This document shows positions 16,291 through 26,824 of a stretch of 64,000 nucleotides of DNA, in pieces. The notes beneath the pieces are model-generated. The model did no database searches. It was not told the origin of the DNA and saw only the letters and a program-made list of their open reading frames with translations. The stretch comes from Azospirillum doebereinerae (GTDB lineage: Bacteria; Pseudomonadota; Alphaproteobacteria; Azospirillales; Azospirillaceae), in assembly GCF_003989665.1 (NCBI RefSeq), contig NZ_RZIJ01000018.1, positions 62,001-126,000 on the forward strand. Reading direction: 5' to 3'. How positions within the stretch are numbered: position 1 is the stretch's first letter; every line of letters starts with the position of its first letter. Position numbers and translations under genes: made by a program.

Positions 16291-19200
16291 TCAGTAGTCC
16301 CGTTCGAAGGTCAGGCCGAAGCGGGTTTCCGAATTGGCGCCGACGTCGGCCTGGGCCTTCAGGTTCTTGATGATGTCCACCTCGACCTTGGCGCGGGTCT
16401 GGTTGGCGCCGATGCCCTGCTCGACGCCGACATAGACCCGGTCGCTGACGTAGCGGCCGGCCTGCACCGCCCCGCCCTTGCCGTCGGAGCCCTGCGAGAA
16501 CTCCAGCCGGTCGACCCCCAAGCCGCGCCGCACCCGGTCGAGCAACCCGCCGCCGCTGCCGCCGATCCCCGTCAGCGCCGCCGCCGACTGCGCAAGCTGC
16601 ACCGCCTCGGCGGCCCCGAGATTGGCGACCGACTTGCCGAACAGCACCGCCGACAGCACCTCGTCCTGCGGCAGCCCCTGCGGGGAGGTGAGTTCGATCT
16701 TCGGCTGGCGGGCCGTGCCCGAGACCACCACCTGCGCGGTGACGCTGTTCGCCGTCGCCTCCGCCATCAGGTCGAGCCGGGGATCGAGCGAGCCGTCGAA
16801 ATCGAAGTTGCCGCGCTTGAAGGTGAAGTTGCGGGCCAGCAGGTCCAACTGCCCCTTCAGCATGCTGAACCGTCCGGTCAACTCGGGCGCCGCCGCCGTC
16901 CCGCCGATGCGGAGTTGCCCGCTCAGTTCGGCGTCCAGCCCACGGCCCCGCACGAAGATCTGGTTCTGCGCCTCGACCGTCAGGGCGAGAGCCAGCACGA
17001 ATGGCGCCGCCGGCGCCTCGGCCGGTGCCGCCGCCGGGGCCTGCCCCTTGCCACGGCTTTGGGTCTTCCCCTTTCCCTGGTTCTGCCGCACCGGGGCCTT
17101 GCGGGCCGTTTCCGCCTGGGCGCTCGCCTTGCGCGCGGCGGCGCTGCCTCGGGTTCGCCCGCCGCCGATTTCCTTGACCTTCAGGTCGATGACGCTGGCC
17201 GGCAGGCGGTCGGGGATTTGGATCTCGGCGCGCCGCACCCGGATCGGGCCGGCGAGCCGCGCGTTGGTAAAACCACCGGTGACGGTCAGGTCGGCGTTGG
17301 CCTCGGCGGTCAGCAGGTCGTTCTCCACCAGCCGGGCGTTGTCGGCCTGGATCACGAGGTCGAGTTGCCGGTCGGCCGGCGCCGCCGGGCGGATGACGCC
17401 CCGCACGCCGATTCCGCCGCCGTTGCGCGTCCGCCCCTGGAAGGACTGGATGGTGAAGACGTCGCCGTCGCCGACCAGACGCGCCTCGATGTCGCTGACG
17501 ACGGCGCCCGACGCGCGGTTCTCGTAGCGGCCGCCGGTCAGCACCACCGTGCCGCCGAGGCGCGGCGCCTCGATGGTCCCCTCGGCCCGGACGTCCAGCT
17601 TCATGCTGCCGCGCGCGCGATCGCCCGACGAGGCCAGCAGGTCGTTCAGGATGGAGGCGTCAATGGTGCCGTTGACCGTCGCGCTGAGCGCCCCCTTGGG
17701 CGGCAGGCTGACGGCGTGGCTGTCCGGATCCATCACCAGCGGCACGGCGGCGTTGGCGGTCAGCCGGCCGGCGTTGTTGCGGGTCGCGGCGTCGGCGGTC
17801 ACCGACAGGCGGCGGTCGCGCCATTGCGCGGTGAGCGTGGCGTCCACGCCGGGCACCCCGGCCCGCGTCGCTTCCTGGACGCGCAGCCCGGCGACTTTCA
17901 CGGTGGCGTCGGCGCGCGGGTTGCGCAGCGTGCCGCCCAGCGTCGCCTGCGCGTTGGCGGTGCCGTCGAGCAGCAGGGTCGGGCTGGCCAGCTTGGCGAG
18001 CGCCAGCGGGACCTGCTCCGCGCTGATCTCGCCGCTCAGCCGGTCGCCGGTCAGACCGAGGTCGGCGGCCAGCCGGGCGTTGCCCGTCACGAGGCGCAGC
18101 CCGGCCACCTCGTAGCGCTTCTCGGCCAAGGTGATGGTCGCTGGGCCGGTCGTCCGCAGCGTCTCCCCGGCGTAGCGGCCTTGCAGGCGTTCCAGCCGGA
18201 TGCGCGTCGTGTCGCCCTCGCGCGTCAGATTGCCGGCAAGATCAAGGCCGATGGGATCGGCACCGGTACCGTTCGCCACCGCCTGGAAGGTTGCCTTGTC
18301 CAGCGAGCCGTCGACGCTGGCGGTCAGGCTGGCAAGCTCGTTGCCGGCGGCGACTCCGTCGTTCAGTTCCACCTTGGCCTTGCCGGAGGCGGCGCCCAGC
18401 GCGTCGGCAACCTCCGCCGTCGCGGTCAGGCGACGAGCGGTCAGCAGCGGCCCGCCCTCCCCCTCCACCCGCAGGTTGGTGGCGTTGGCGGTGAGGGTCG
18501 CGCCCTGCTTGCCGCCCTTGGCGTCGAGGGCCAGCGTGAACCCCGCCCCGCCGTCGAGCGGCATGCCGGCCAGCTCCGACAAGGCCTTGAGGTTGGGCAG
18601 CGCTCCCTCAAGCCGGCCGGTTGCCAGCAGCGTGTCGAGCGCCACTTGGGCCTCGCCGCCGATTCGGTTGCCTCCCGTGGCGAGGGCCAGATCGGACAGC
18701 CGCAGCGTCTCGCCTTGCAGCGCGTAGGCGGCGTCGAACGTCAGCGGCGTCCCGTCGAGATGGGTGCGGATTCCGAGCGTGCCGTTCGGGGCGGCGGGCA
18801 AGCCGGCGGCGGTCGCCTGGACCTCCGTGGCGCCGAGCCGGCGATCCTGAACGACCAGATCGCGGGCGCGCAGCGTCGCCTGGGCCTCCAGCCGGTCGAG
18901 CGGCCCGCGCGCGGTCGCGTCCAGCGTCGCCGTCCCCGCCATCGGCGTGCCGAGCGCCTCGCCCAACGGCGCCAGCGCGGCCAGCTCCAGCCGAGTCTTC
19001 GCGTCGAGCTGGCCCGCCGTTAGCGTGGCCTCGCCGGTCAGCCGCCCGTTGCGGCCCTCCACGGCCAGATCGCGGACCCGGATCGCGCCATCCGGGGCCA
19101 TGTTCAGCGCCGCCTTCAGCGTCGCCGAATCGCCCAGCACCGCGTCGGCCGGGGTACCGGTGACCAGCCGCTCCAAACGGCCGGACAGCGACGCCGTCAG

Positions 19201-20673
19201 CGCGCCGTCCGCCGTCCGCTTCACCGGCCCGGCGATGTCCACGGCCCCGCCCAGCGGGCGCCCGGCCAAAGCGGACAACGGCTCCAAATCGGCGGCGGCG
19301 AGCGACAGCGCGAGATCCGCCACCCGCCCCCAGCCCTCGACGTTCCCCTGCACGCTCGCCTTCGCGGCGGCGGCGGTCACGGTCAGCGCCTCCAGCCCGA
19401 CTCGCCCGGTGCCCGTGTCGATCCGCGCGCGGGTGTCCAAGACCAAATCAGGACCGGCGAGGCGTCTCAGCGCCGGATCGTTGGCGGCCACGTCACGAAT
19501 CGTCGCGGTGGTCGCGACCAGCAGGGCGTCCAGCGTCCCTTCGGCGGAACCGTTCACCACACCCTCGCGCCAGGACAGCGCCGGAACGAGCGTGTGCAAC
19601 GCCGAATCGGGACCGGCCGTCACCGACCAGCGCAGGTTGACGCGGCGGCGGTCGGCGGCGACCTCGCCGCTCAGCGTGGCGGAGCCGGCGGCGGCGGTCA
19701 CGCTCAGCGGCCGCACCGTCAGCGCCCCGTTCGGCGCGACGAGGAGCGAGGCGTTCACCGACGGGTGCGGCCCGACCAGCGGCGCCACCGCCGGGCCGAG
19801 CAGCGTCGCCACATCGCCCCCAGCGGCCAGCGTCACCGCGTGTCCCTCGGCCGTGGCCTGGATGGCAGCGTCGGCGGTCAGGTCGGCGGCGTTCTCGGCG
19901 CGAGCGACCAGCTTGCCTTTCCAGTCGTCGAGCGATCCCGTGCCGTCCATCGACAGCGTGACCGGGGGCAGGCCGGGAATCGCCAATGCGCGGGCCAGGA
20001 CACCGCCCTGCGGTTCGGCCGCCTTGACGTTGAGGTCCAGTTGCTTGCGCGCCGGGTCGAAGGCGACGGTGAGGTCGGCCTGCCCCGGCTTGTCGTCGGT
20101 CCGCGCGACGGACAAGCGGCTGTCCAGCGCCGACCCGCCGGCGCCCAACGCCGCCGAGCCCTCCACGCGCAAGGTCGCGGCCTCGCCCAGCAGCGCCTCG
20201 CCGAGCCGGACCTCGGTCACCGCCAGCCGGTTCAGCGCGATGGCAACCGGCAGGTTGGGCAGCAGCGAGGCTTTCGGATCCGAAACGGGTTCTGGCGGGG
20301 CCGGCGGCTGGGTGGAGACCGGCGCGCGGACGACCTCGACCTTGGTTGCCTCCAGCGCGTCGATCTGGACGCGCCGCCCCAGCAGGGCCGACGGCGACAG
20401 CACGACGTGCAGGCGGTCCACCGTCAGCCACGCGCCTTGGGTGTCGGCCACCTGGACCTGGGCGATGGTGAAGTCGAAGGGCAGCCGTCCCTCGATGGGG
20501 CCGAGCGTAAGGGTCATGTCGGGCGAGGCGACGGCGTTCTGTATCGTGGCGGTCAGCCAGCGCCGGCCGGAATCCCCTTGCAGCCACAGGGCGCCCGCGC
20601 CGACCGCCACGACCACCAGCAGGACAAGCACCACCAGACCGACCAACGCAACCCGCAACGCCTTCACACGCAC
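16291..20673 (-). CDS. tamB: Translocation and assembly module protein TamB
   Basis: The 1460-residue protein has an N-terminal signal anchor (about residues 4-30), a very long beta-rich repetitive region and the C-terminal DUF490/TamB domain ending in RFGLTFERDY. TamB spans the periplasm and works with TamA in outer-membrane protein insertion and probably lipid transport. A basic low-complexity linker at about residues 1170-1225 (KGKTQSRGKGQAPAAAPAE) interrupts the C-terminal part and is unusual. The start is GTG at 20673; a GTG at 20667 is better spaced from GGAAGGG and may be the true one. It is 92 bases after tamA. Confidence 0.93.
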   Translation of the reverse strand: MRVKALRVALVGLVVLVLLVVVAVGAGALWLQGDSGRRWLTATIQNAVASPDMTLTLGPIEGRLPFDFTIAQVQVADTQGAWLTVDRLHVVLSPSALLGRRVQIDALEATKVEVVRAPVSTQPPAPPEPVSDPKASLLPNLPVAIALNRLAVTEVRLGEALLGEAATLRVEGSAALGAGGSALDSRLSVARTDDKPGQADLTVAFDPARKQLDLNVKAAEPQGGVLARALAIPGLPPVTLSMDGTGSLDDWKGKLVARAENAADLTADAAIQATAEGHAVTLAAGGDVATLLGPAVAPLVGPHPSVNASLLVAPNGALTVRPLSVTAAAGSATLSGEVAADRRRVNLRWSVTAGPDSALHTLVPALSWREGVVNGSAEGTLDALLVATTATIRDVAANDPALRRLAGPDLVLDTRARIDTGTGRVGLEALTVTAAAAKASVQGNVEGWGRVADLALSLAAADLEPLSALAGRPLGGAVDIAGPVKRTADGALTASLSGRLERLVTGTPADAVLGDSATLKAALNMAPDGAIRVRDLAVEGRNGRLTGEATLTAGQLDAKTRLELAALAPLGEALGTPMAGTATLDATARGPLDRLEAQATLRARDLVVQDRRLGATEVQATAAGLPAAPNGTLGIRTHLDGTPLTFDAAYALQGETLRLSDLALATGGNRIGGEAQVALDTLLATGRLEGALPNLKALSELAGMPLDGGAGFTLALDAKGGKQGATLTANATNLRVEGEGGPLLTARRLTATAEVADALGAASGKAKVELNDGVAAGNELASLTASVDGSLDKATFQAVANGTGADPIGLDLAGNLTREGDTTRIRLERLQGRYAGETLRTTGPATITLAEKRYEVAGLRLVTGNARLAADLGLTGDRLSGEISAEQVPLALAKLASPTLLLDGTANAQATLGGTLRNPRADATVKVAGLRVQEATRAGVPGVDATLTAQWRDRRLSVTADAATRNNAGRLTANAAVPLVMDPDSHAVSLPPKGALSATVNGTIDASILNDLLASSGDRARGSMKLDVRAEGTIEAPRLGGTVVLTGGRYENRASGAVVSDIEARLVGDGDVFTIQSFQGRTRNGGGIGVRGVIRPAAPADRQLDLVIQADNARLVENDLLTAEANADLTVTGGFTNARLAGPIRVRRAEIQIPDRLPASVIDLKVKEIGGGRTRGSAAARKASAQAETARKAPVRQNQGKGKTQSRGKGQAPAAAPAEAPAAPFVLALALTVEAQNQIFVRGRGLDAELSGQLRIGGTAAAPELTGRFSMLKGQLDLLARNFTFKRGNFDFDGSLDPRLDLMAEATANSVTAQVVVSGTARQPKIELTSPQGLPQDEVLSAVLFGKSVANLGAAEAVQLAQSAAALTGIGGSGGGLLDRVRRGLGVDRLEFSQGSDGKGGAVQAGRYVSDRVYVGVEQGIGANQTRAKVEVDIIKNLKAQADVGANSETRFGLTFERDY

Positions 20674-20765
20674 ATCCCTTCCCGATATCGGCGCGGTGAC
20701 CGCGCCGCACTCTCTTCAACCGCTGGAACCGCCAACCATTCCCAGGGAATGGGGCGAAACTGCGG

Positions 20766-22685
20766 TCAGAACGCCTGTCCCAGGCTGAGATAAAGCTGCC
20801 AGCGCGCGTCCCCGCTGGGGGCGTTCAGGGGAATGCCGACATCCACCCGCAGCGGGCCGAAATCGGTGTAATAGCGCAGCCCAAGACCGGCGCCGATGCG
20901 CAGAGGCTCCGAGAAATCGGGATAGGCGCTGTCGTAGACGGTGCCGGCGTCGACGAAGGGCACGACGCCGATGCTGTCCGTCACCTTGATGCGGACCTCG
21001 GCCCCCAGTTCCAGCAGCGAGCGCCCGCCCGACGGGTCGTCGAAGCGGTCACGCGGCCCCGCCTTCTGAAAGCCGTAGCCGCGCACCGACCCGCCGCCGC
21101 CCGCGTAGAAGCGGTGGTCGGGCGAAATCTCCGACAGCGACGCGCCGACGATGCTGCCGACCCCGACCCGCGCCGCCGCGACGTAGCGGCCGTCCTTGGC
21201 GAGGTCGTAATAATAGGATGCGTTGAGCTGGATCGCCGTAAAGGGCGACCGGCTGTCGCCGCCAGCCGGGAACCAGGGCGTCACCTGAAGCGACGCGCGC
21301 TCCCCCTTGGTCGGGTTCAGCAGGTCGTCGGTGCCGTTCCACGCCGCCCCCAGCGGCACGCCGACGTAGGAGGTCTGGTAGGTGCGGTCCTCCGTCTTCA
21401 CCCGGCCGCGCTCGCCGGACACCCCATAGCTGACGGTCAACTGGTCGTTGATCTGGCGCTCCAGCTTGCCGGTCAGCTCGGTGGCGACACGGCTGTAGGC
21501 CGGCGGCTGGTCGTTCACGACCTGGAAGCTCATCACCAACGACTGCTTGACCGCCAGGAAGTCGGGCTTGCGGAAGTTCACGCTGAAGCGGAGATCCGGC
21601 AGGTTGTTGCTCTTGCTCGACGTGCCGCCGGACGATCCGGCAACCCGTCCGACCTCCACCCCGACGCGCAGTTGCTCCGCCCCGCCGAACAGGTTGCGGT
21701 GACCCCAATAGGCCGTCGCCCCGACGCCGTCCTGGGTGGAGTAGTTGACGCCCGCCCCGATGAAGCGGCGCTTGCGCTCGGCCACCGTGACGATCACCGG
21801 GGTGACACCGTCCGGCCCCGGCTCCTCGGCCAGACGGACACGGACGGTGTCGAAGGCCTCTAACTTGGCGACGTCCTGCCGCGCGCGGTCGAGCACCGCC
21901 GGGTCGTGGACGCCGCCTTCGCGCCAGCCCAGCCGCCCGCGCACCAGCTCCTCGTCGACCCGGTCCAGCCCCTCGATCCGCGTCGCGCCGTAGCGCACCA
22001 GCGGCCCGACCGTGATGGCGTAGCTCACGTCCATGGTCCGGTCGGAATGGTCCACCACCACCTGCCGGTCCGCGACCTTGGCGAAGGCGTAGCCTTTGCG
22101 CCCAAGCCGGTCGAGCATCGCGCTCTCGCCGTCCAGCACCTTCTGCGCCAGCGCCGTCTCACCCGCGACGAGTCCCAGCCCGTCCGTCGAGACGTCGGAC
22201 GGCAGGGCGGCGCCGTTCGCCCCCGTCACCCGGATGGTCTTGAAATGGTAAAGCGGCCCCGGCGTCACCGCGACGGCAACCTTGGCCGGCTGCACCCCGC
22301 CGTCGACCCGGATGTCGAGCCGCGAATCGTAATAGCCGGCCGAGCGCAGCGCCGCTTGGAGGCGCTCGCGGTCGCTCTCGGCCCGGCGCTCCAGCCCGAT
22401 GATCGAGGGCGGCGGATCGCCCTTCAGTTCGACCAGGGTGGACGCGGCGTTCAGCGTGTCGCGCAGGGCCTCGTCCTCGACGCCGGTCAGCTCCACCTCG
22501 TAGGGGATCTTCGCCTCGGGCGGCTCCTCCACGGGCGGCGGGGCGACGGGGGCGGCGGCGTCCGCGCCGGAAGGCGTGGCGGCCGGGCCGGCCTCCTGCG
22601 CGCGGCCGTCGTCGGCCCGTCCCAGCAGGAGCAGGGCGGCGAGCAACAGCGGCGGCAGGGGCAAAGCGAAAGCGAGGCGGTTCAT
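20766..22685 (-). CDS. tamA: Outer-membrane assembly protein TamA (BamA/Omp85 family)
   Basis: The product is about 639 residues: signal peptide (MNRLAFALPLPPLLLAALLL), a proline/alanine-rich linker, POTRA-like domains (about 55-300, for example YEVELTGVEDEALRDTLNAA) and a 16-strand-type barrel to the C-terminal Phe. The barrel holds VRGYGFQKAGPRD, the conserved lid-lock motif of Omp85 proteins. With TamB it forms the TAM complex. The ATG at 22685 has a weak site; an in-frame TTG lies 9 bases upstream. It is transcribed divergently from typA. Confidence 0.93.
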   Translation of the reverse strand: MNRLAFALPLPPLLLAALLLLGRADDGRAQEAGPAATPSGADAAAPVAPPPVEEPPEAKIPYEVELTGVEDEALRDTLNAASTLVELKGDPPPSIIGLERRAESDRERLQAALRSAGYYDSRLDIRVDGGVQPAKVAVAVTPGPLYHFKTIRVTGANGAALPSDVSTDGLGLVAGETALAQKVLDGESAMLDRLGRKGYAFAKVADRQVVVDHSDRTMDVSYAITVGPLVRYGATRIEGLDRVDEELVRGRLGWREGGVHDPAVLDRARQDVAKLEAFDTVRVRLAEEPGPDGVTPVIVTVAERKRRFIGAGVNYSTQDGVGATAYWGHRNLFGGAEQLRVGVEVGRVAGSSGGTSSKSNNLPDLRFSVNFRKPDFLAVKQSLVMSFQVVNDQPPAYSRVATELTGKLERQINDQLTVSYGVSGERGRVKTEDRTYQTSYVGVPLGAAWNGTDDLLNPTKGERASLQVTPWFPAGGDSRSPFTAIQLNASYYYDLAKDGRYVAAARVGVGSIVGASLSEISPDHRFYAGGGGSVRGYGFQKAGPRDRFDDPSGGRSLLELGAEVRIKVTDSIGVVPFVDAGTVYDSAYPDFSEPLRIGAGLGLRYYTDFGPLRVDVGIPLNAPSGDARWQLYLSLGQAF

Positions 22686-22757
22686 CACCGCCAATGTAGG
22701 ATCCGAGAACGCATGGCTCCATCCCGGAATTTCGCGCTAGGCCGAAGGGCACGGCAC

Positions 22758-22785
22758 TTGCCTTTTTGCCGCAGACGTCTATATT
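22758..22785 (+). promoter_or_regulatory. Candidate sigma-70 promoter of typA
   Basis: TTGCCT (22758-22763), a 16-base spacer and TATATT (22780-22785). Predicted transcription would start near 22792, about 105 bases before the typA ATG. Confidence 0.6.
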
Positions 22786-22800
22786 GCGCCGCAACAGTTT

Positions 22801-22873
22801 CCCCGACAGCGCCCACCGAAGACTTTCGGCGGGCCTTTTTGTTTGTTTGCGGTGTTGTGCCGCGTGTCGGGGG
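22801..22873 (+). promoter_or_regulatory. Structured typA leader with terminator-like hairpin
   Basis: GCCCACCGAA (22811-22820) pairs with TTCGGCGGGC (22825-22834), one mismatch, and is followed by CTTTTTGTTTGTTTG. Outside it, CCCCGACA (22801-22808) is exactly complementary to TGTCGGGG (22865-22872). No plus-strand gene precedes it, since tamA is on the other strand. The hairpin is therefore either an attenuator in the typA leader or the end of a short RNA. Confidence 0.55.
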
Positions 22874-22896
22874 TGCCATTGCGAGACCAAGGCTCC

Positions 22897-24723
<1,827 letters not shown>

Positions 24724-24747
24724 TCGTCTGAGGTTTTGAGTTGTTGA

Positions 24748-24785
24748 GCGAAAGCCCTTCTTCCTCACGGGAGAAGGGCTTTCGC
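24748..24785 (+). terminator. Stem-loop after typA
   Basis: GCGAAAGCCCTTCT (24748-24761) and AGAAGGGCTTTCGC (24772-24785) are exactly complementary over 14 pairs, 25 bases after the typA stop. No T-run follows, so it may protect the mRNA end or need Rho. Confidence 0.75.
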
Positions 24786-24869
24786 GTGTCTGGCCGAAGG
24801 TCCAAGCCCCTTTCCCTCAAACCAATTGGGGGTTAGGTTTGCTTCCTGATTCGACGGGGCATCAGGGAA

Positions 24870-24983
24870 AGCCCCTCTCCCCTTGCGGGAGAGGGGTTGG
24901 GGTGAGGGGACGCAAACCTCTCTATCTTCGCCTTCGGCGAATACCCCTCATCCCAACCCTTCTCCCGCAAGGGGAGAAGGGCT
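24870..24983. repeat. Two-arm palindromic intergenic repeat
   Basis: Arms of 40 bases at 24870-24909 and 24944-24983 are reverse complements at about 37 positions. Each arm has a CTCCCCTTGCGGGAG core. The spacer carries a TTCGCCTTCGGCGAA hairpin. It fills most of the 306-base typA-fbpB gap. Confidence 0.85.
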
Positions 24984-25029
24984 CTTTCCGGGCGCAGAAG
25001 CCCTTCTCACGACGCGAGGATTCACCCAC

Positions 25030-26703
25030 ATGGCGATGGCGACCGACGCGAAGTCACCCGGCTCCCCGTCCTTCTCCCCCCGCCGCACCCTGTCGCGCAT
25101 CGGCCCCACCGGCTTTCTCGCCTTTTTGCTGGCGATCCTGATCGCCGTCCCCATCCTCGCCGTCTTCGTGCAGTCCTTCGCCTCCACCGGCGATCTCTGG
25201 CGCCACATGGCGCAGACCGTGCTGTCCGACTACGTCGCCAACACGCTGATCCTGTTGGGCATCGTCGGTGCGGTCACGCTGGTCACCGGCACCGCCTGCG
25301 CCTGGACCGTGACGATGCACGACTTCCGGGGCCGCAAAACCCTGCAATGGCTGCTGCTGCTGCCGCTCGCCATGCCGGCTTACGTGATGGCCTACACCTA
25401 CACCGACTTCCTGCAATTCGCCGGGCCGGTGCAGACCTGGCTGCGCTCGGTCACCGGCTGGCGCCACGGGCAGTACTGGTTCCCGGAGATCCGCAGCGCC
25501 TGGGGCGCCGGGCTGGTGCTGTCCTCGGTGCTCTACCCCTACGTCTACGTCCTGGCCCGCGCCGCCTTCCTGGAGCAGTCGGTCTGCGTGCTGGAGGCCA
25601 GCCGCACGTTGGGCTGCACCGCCTCCGGCGCCTTCCGCCGCGTCGCCCTGCCGCTGGCCCGCCCCGCCCTGGTCGCGGGGGTCGGCTACGCGCTGATGGA
25701 GACGCTGGCCGATTTCGGTGCCGTCAACTATTTCGGCATCAACACCTTCACGGTCGGCATCTACCGGACGTGGTTCGCGCTGCACAGCCCGACCGCCGCC
25801 GCCCAGTTGGCCGCCGTCCTGCTGCTGTTCGTGCTGGCCCTGGTCGTGCTGGAGCGGGTGTCGCGCGGCAAGATGCGCTTCCATCAGACCACCAGCCGCT
25901 ACCGCGCCCTGCCCGCCCCGCGCCTGTCGCCGCACGGCACCGCCGTCGCCTGGGCGGTCTGCCTGACCCCGATCTTCTTCGGCTTCCTGCTGCCCGGCGG
26001 GGTGCTGATCCGCATGGTGATGCGCGGCGGCACCGAGCTGAGCCTGGAGCGCTTCCTCGATCTGGTGCGCAACACCATGATCCTCGGCGGCAGCGGCGCC
26101 TTGTTGGTGGTGGGGGTCGCGCTGCTGGTGATCCATGGCGTCCGCCACGACCGCACCAGGCTCGCCGCCAGCGCGGTGCGTCTCGCCTCGCTGGGCTACG
26201 CCACGCCGGGCACGGTGATCGCCGTCGGCATCCTGATCGCCGTCGGGTTGCTGCACGAGTGGGTCGGGCTGTCGGTCGGCATGATCCTGGGCAGCACCAT
26301 CGTCGGCGTGCTGTACGGCTATCTGATCCGTTTCTTCGTCGTCGCCTACGGCCCGCTCGAATCAGGCTTCGCCAAGATCGGCCCCAATCTGGAGGGCGCG
26401 GCCCGCTCGCTCGGCCACAGCCCGTTCCAGGTGCTGCGTCGGGTGCACCTGCCGCTGCTGCGCCCCAGCCTGCTGAGCGCCGCCATGCTGGTCTTCGTGG
26501 ACATCGGCAAGGAGCTGCCGGCAACCATGATCCTGCGCCCCTTCAATTTCGACACGTTGGCCATCGAGGCTTTCCGCATGGCGTCGACCGAGCGGCTGGA
26601 CGACGCCGCCCTTCCGGCGTTGGTCATCGTGCTGGTCGGGCTGCTGCCGGTGGTCTATCTCAGCCGCACCATCGCCTCCTCGCGCCCCGGCCATGCCGGT
26701 TGA
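25030..26703 (+). CDS. fbpB: Ferric iron ABC transporter, permease
   Basis: The 557-residue protein is a fused double permease with about 12 membrane helices. Both halves carry the inner-membrane EAA loop that docks on the ATPase: EASRTLGCTASGAFRRVALP in the first and EGAARSLGHSPFQVLRRVHL in the second. This architecture is typical of FbpB/AfuB/SfuB in Fe3+ uptake. The ATG at 25030 begins MAMATDAKS with GAGGA upstream. It precedes the binding-protein and ATPase genes on the same strand. Fe3+ specificity rests on the neighbouring binding protein. Confidence 0.93.
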   Translation: MAMATDAKSPGSPSFSPRRTLSRIGPTGFLAFLLAILIAVPILAVFVQSFASTGDLWRHMAQTVLSDYVANTLILLGIVGAVTLVTGTACAWTVTMHDFRGRKTLQWLLLLPLAMPAYVMAYTYTDFLQFAGPVQTWLRSVTGWRHGQYWFPEIRSAWGAGLVLSSVLYPYVYVLARAAFLEQSVCVLEASRTLGCTASGAFRRVALPLARPALVAGVGYALMETLADFGAVNYFGINTFTVGIYRTWFALHSPTAAAQLAAVLLLFVLALVVLERVSRGKMRFHQTTSRYRALPAPRLSPHGTAVAWAVCLTPIFFGFLLPGGVLIRMVMRGGTELSLERFLDLVRNTMILGGSGALLVVGVALLVIHGVRHDRTRLAASAVRLASLGYATPGTVIAVGILIAVGLLHEWVGLSVGMILGSTIVGVLYGYLIRFFVVAYGPLESGFAKIGPNLEGAARSLGHSPFQVLRRVHLPLLRPSLLSAAMLVFVDIGKELPATMILRPFNFDTLAIEAFRMASTERLDDAALPALVIVLVGLLPVVYLSRTIASSRPGHAG

Positions 26704-26762
26704 GATCATTCCGGTCGAAACTGGCCGGCAGCAATAAAGTTATACTCCGTTCTCGACGGACA

Positions 26763-26800
26763 GCCTTGCAACTGATAAACAGTCGCACCAGATGCAAGGC
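26763..26800. promoter_or_regulatory. Inverted repeat in the fbpA leader
   Basis: GCCTTGCAACTG (26763-26774) and CAGATGCAAGGC (26789-26800) are complementary at 11 of 12 positions with a 14-base loop, 24 bases before the fbpA ATG. A possible -10 (TATACT, 26741-26746) lies upstream without a good -35. It may be an operator or an mRNA hairpin that sets binding-protein dosage. Confidence 0.5.
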
Positions 26801-26824
26801 CGTTTCGCAGTCCGGGAGTAACGC

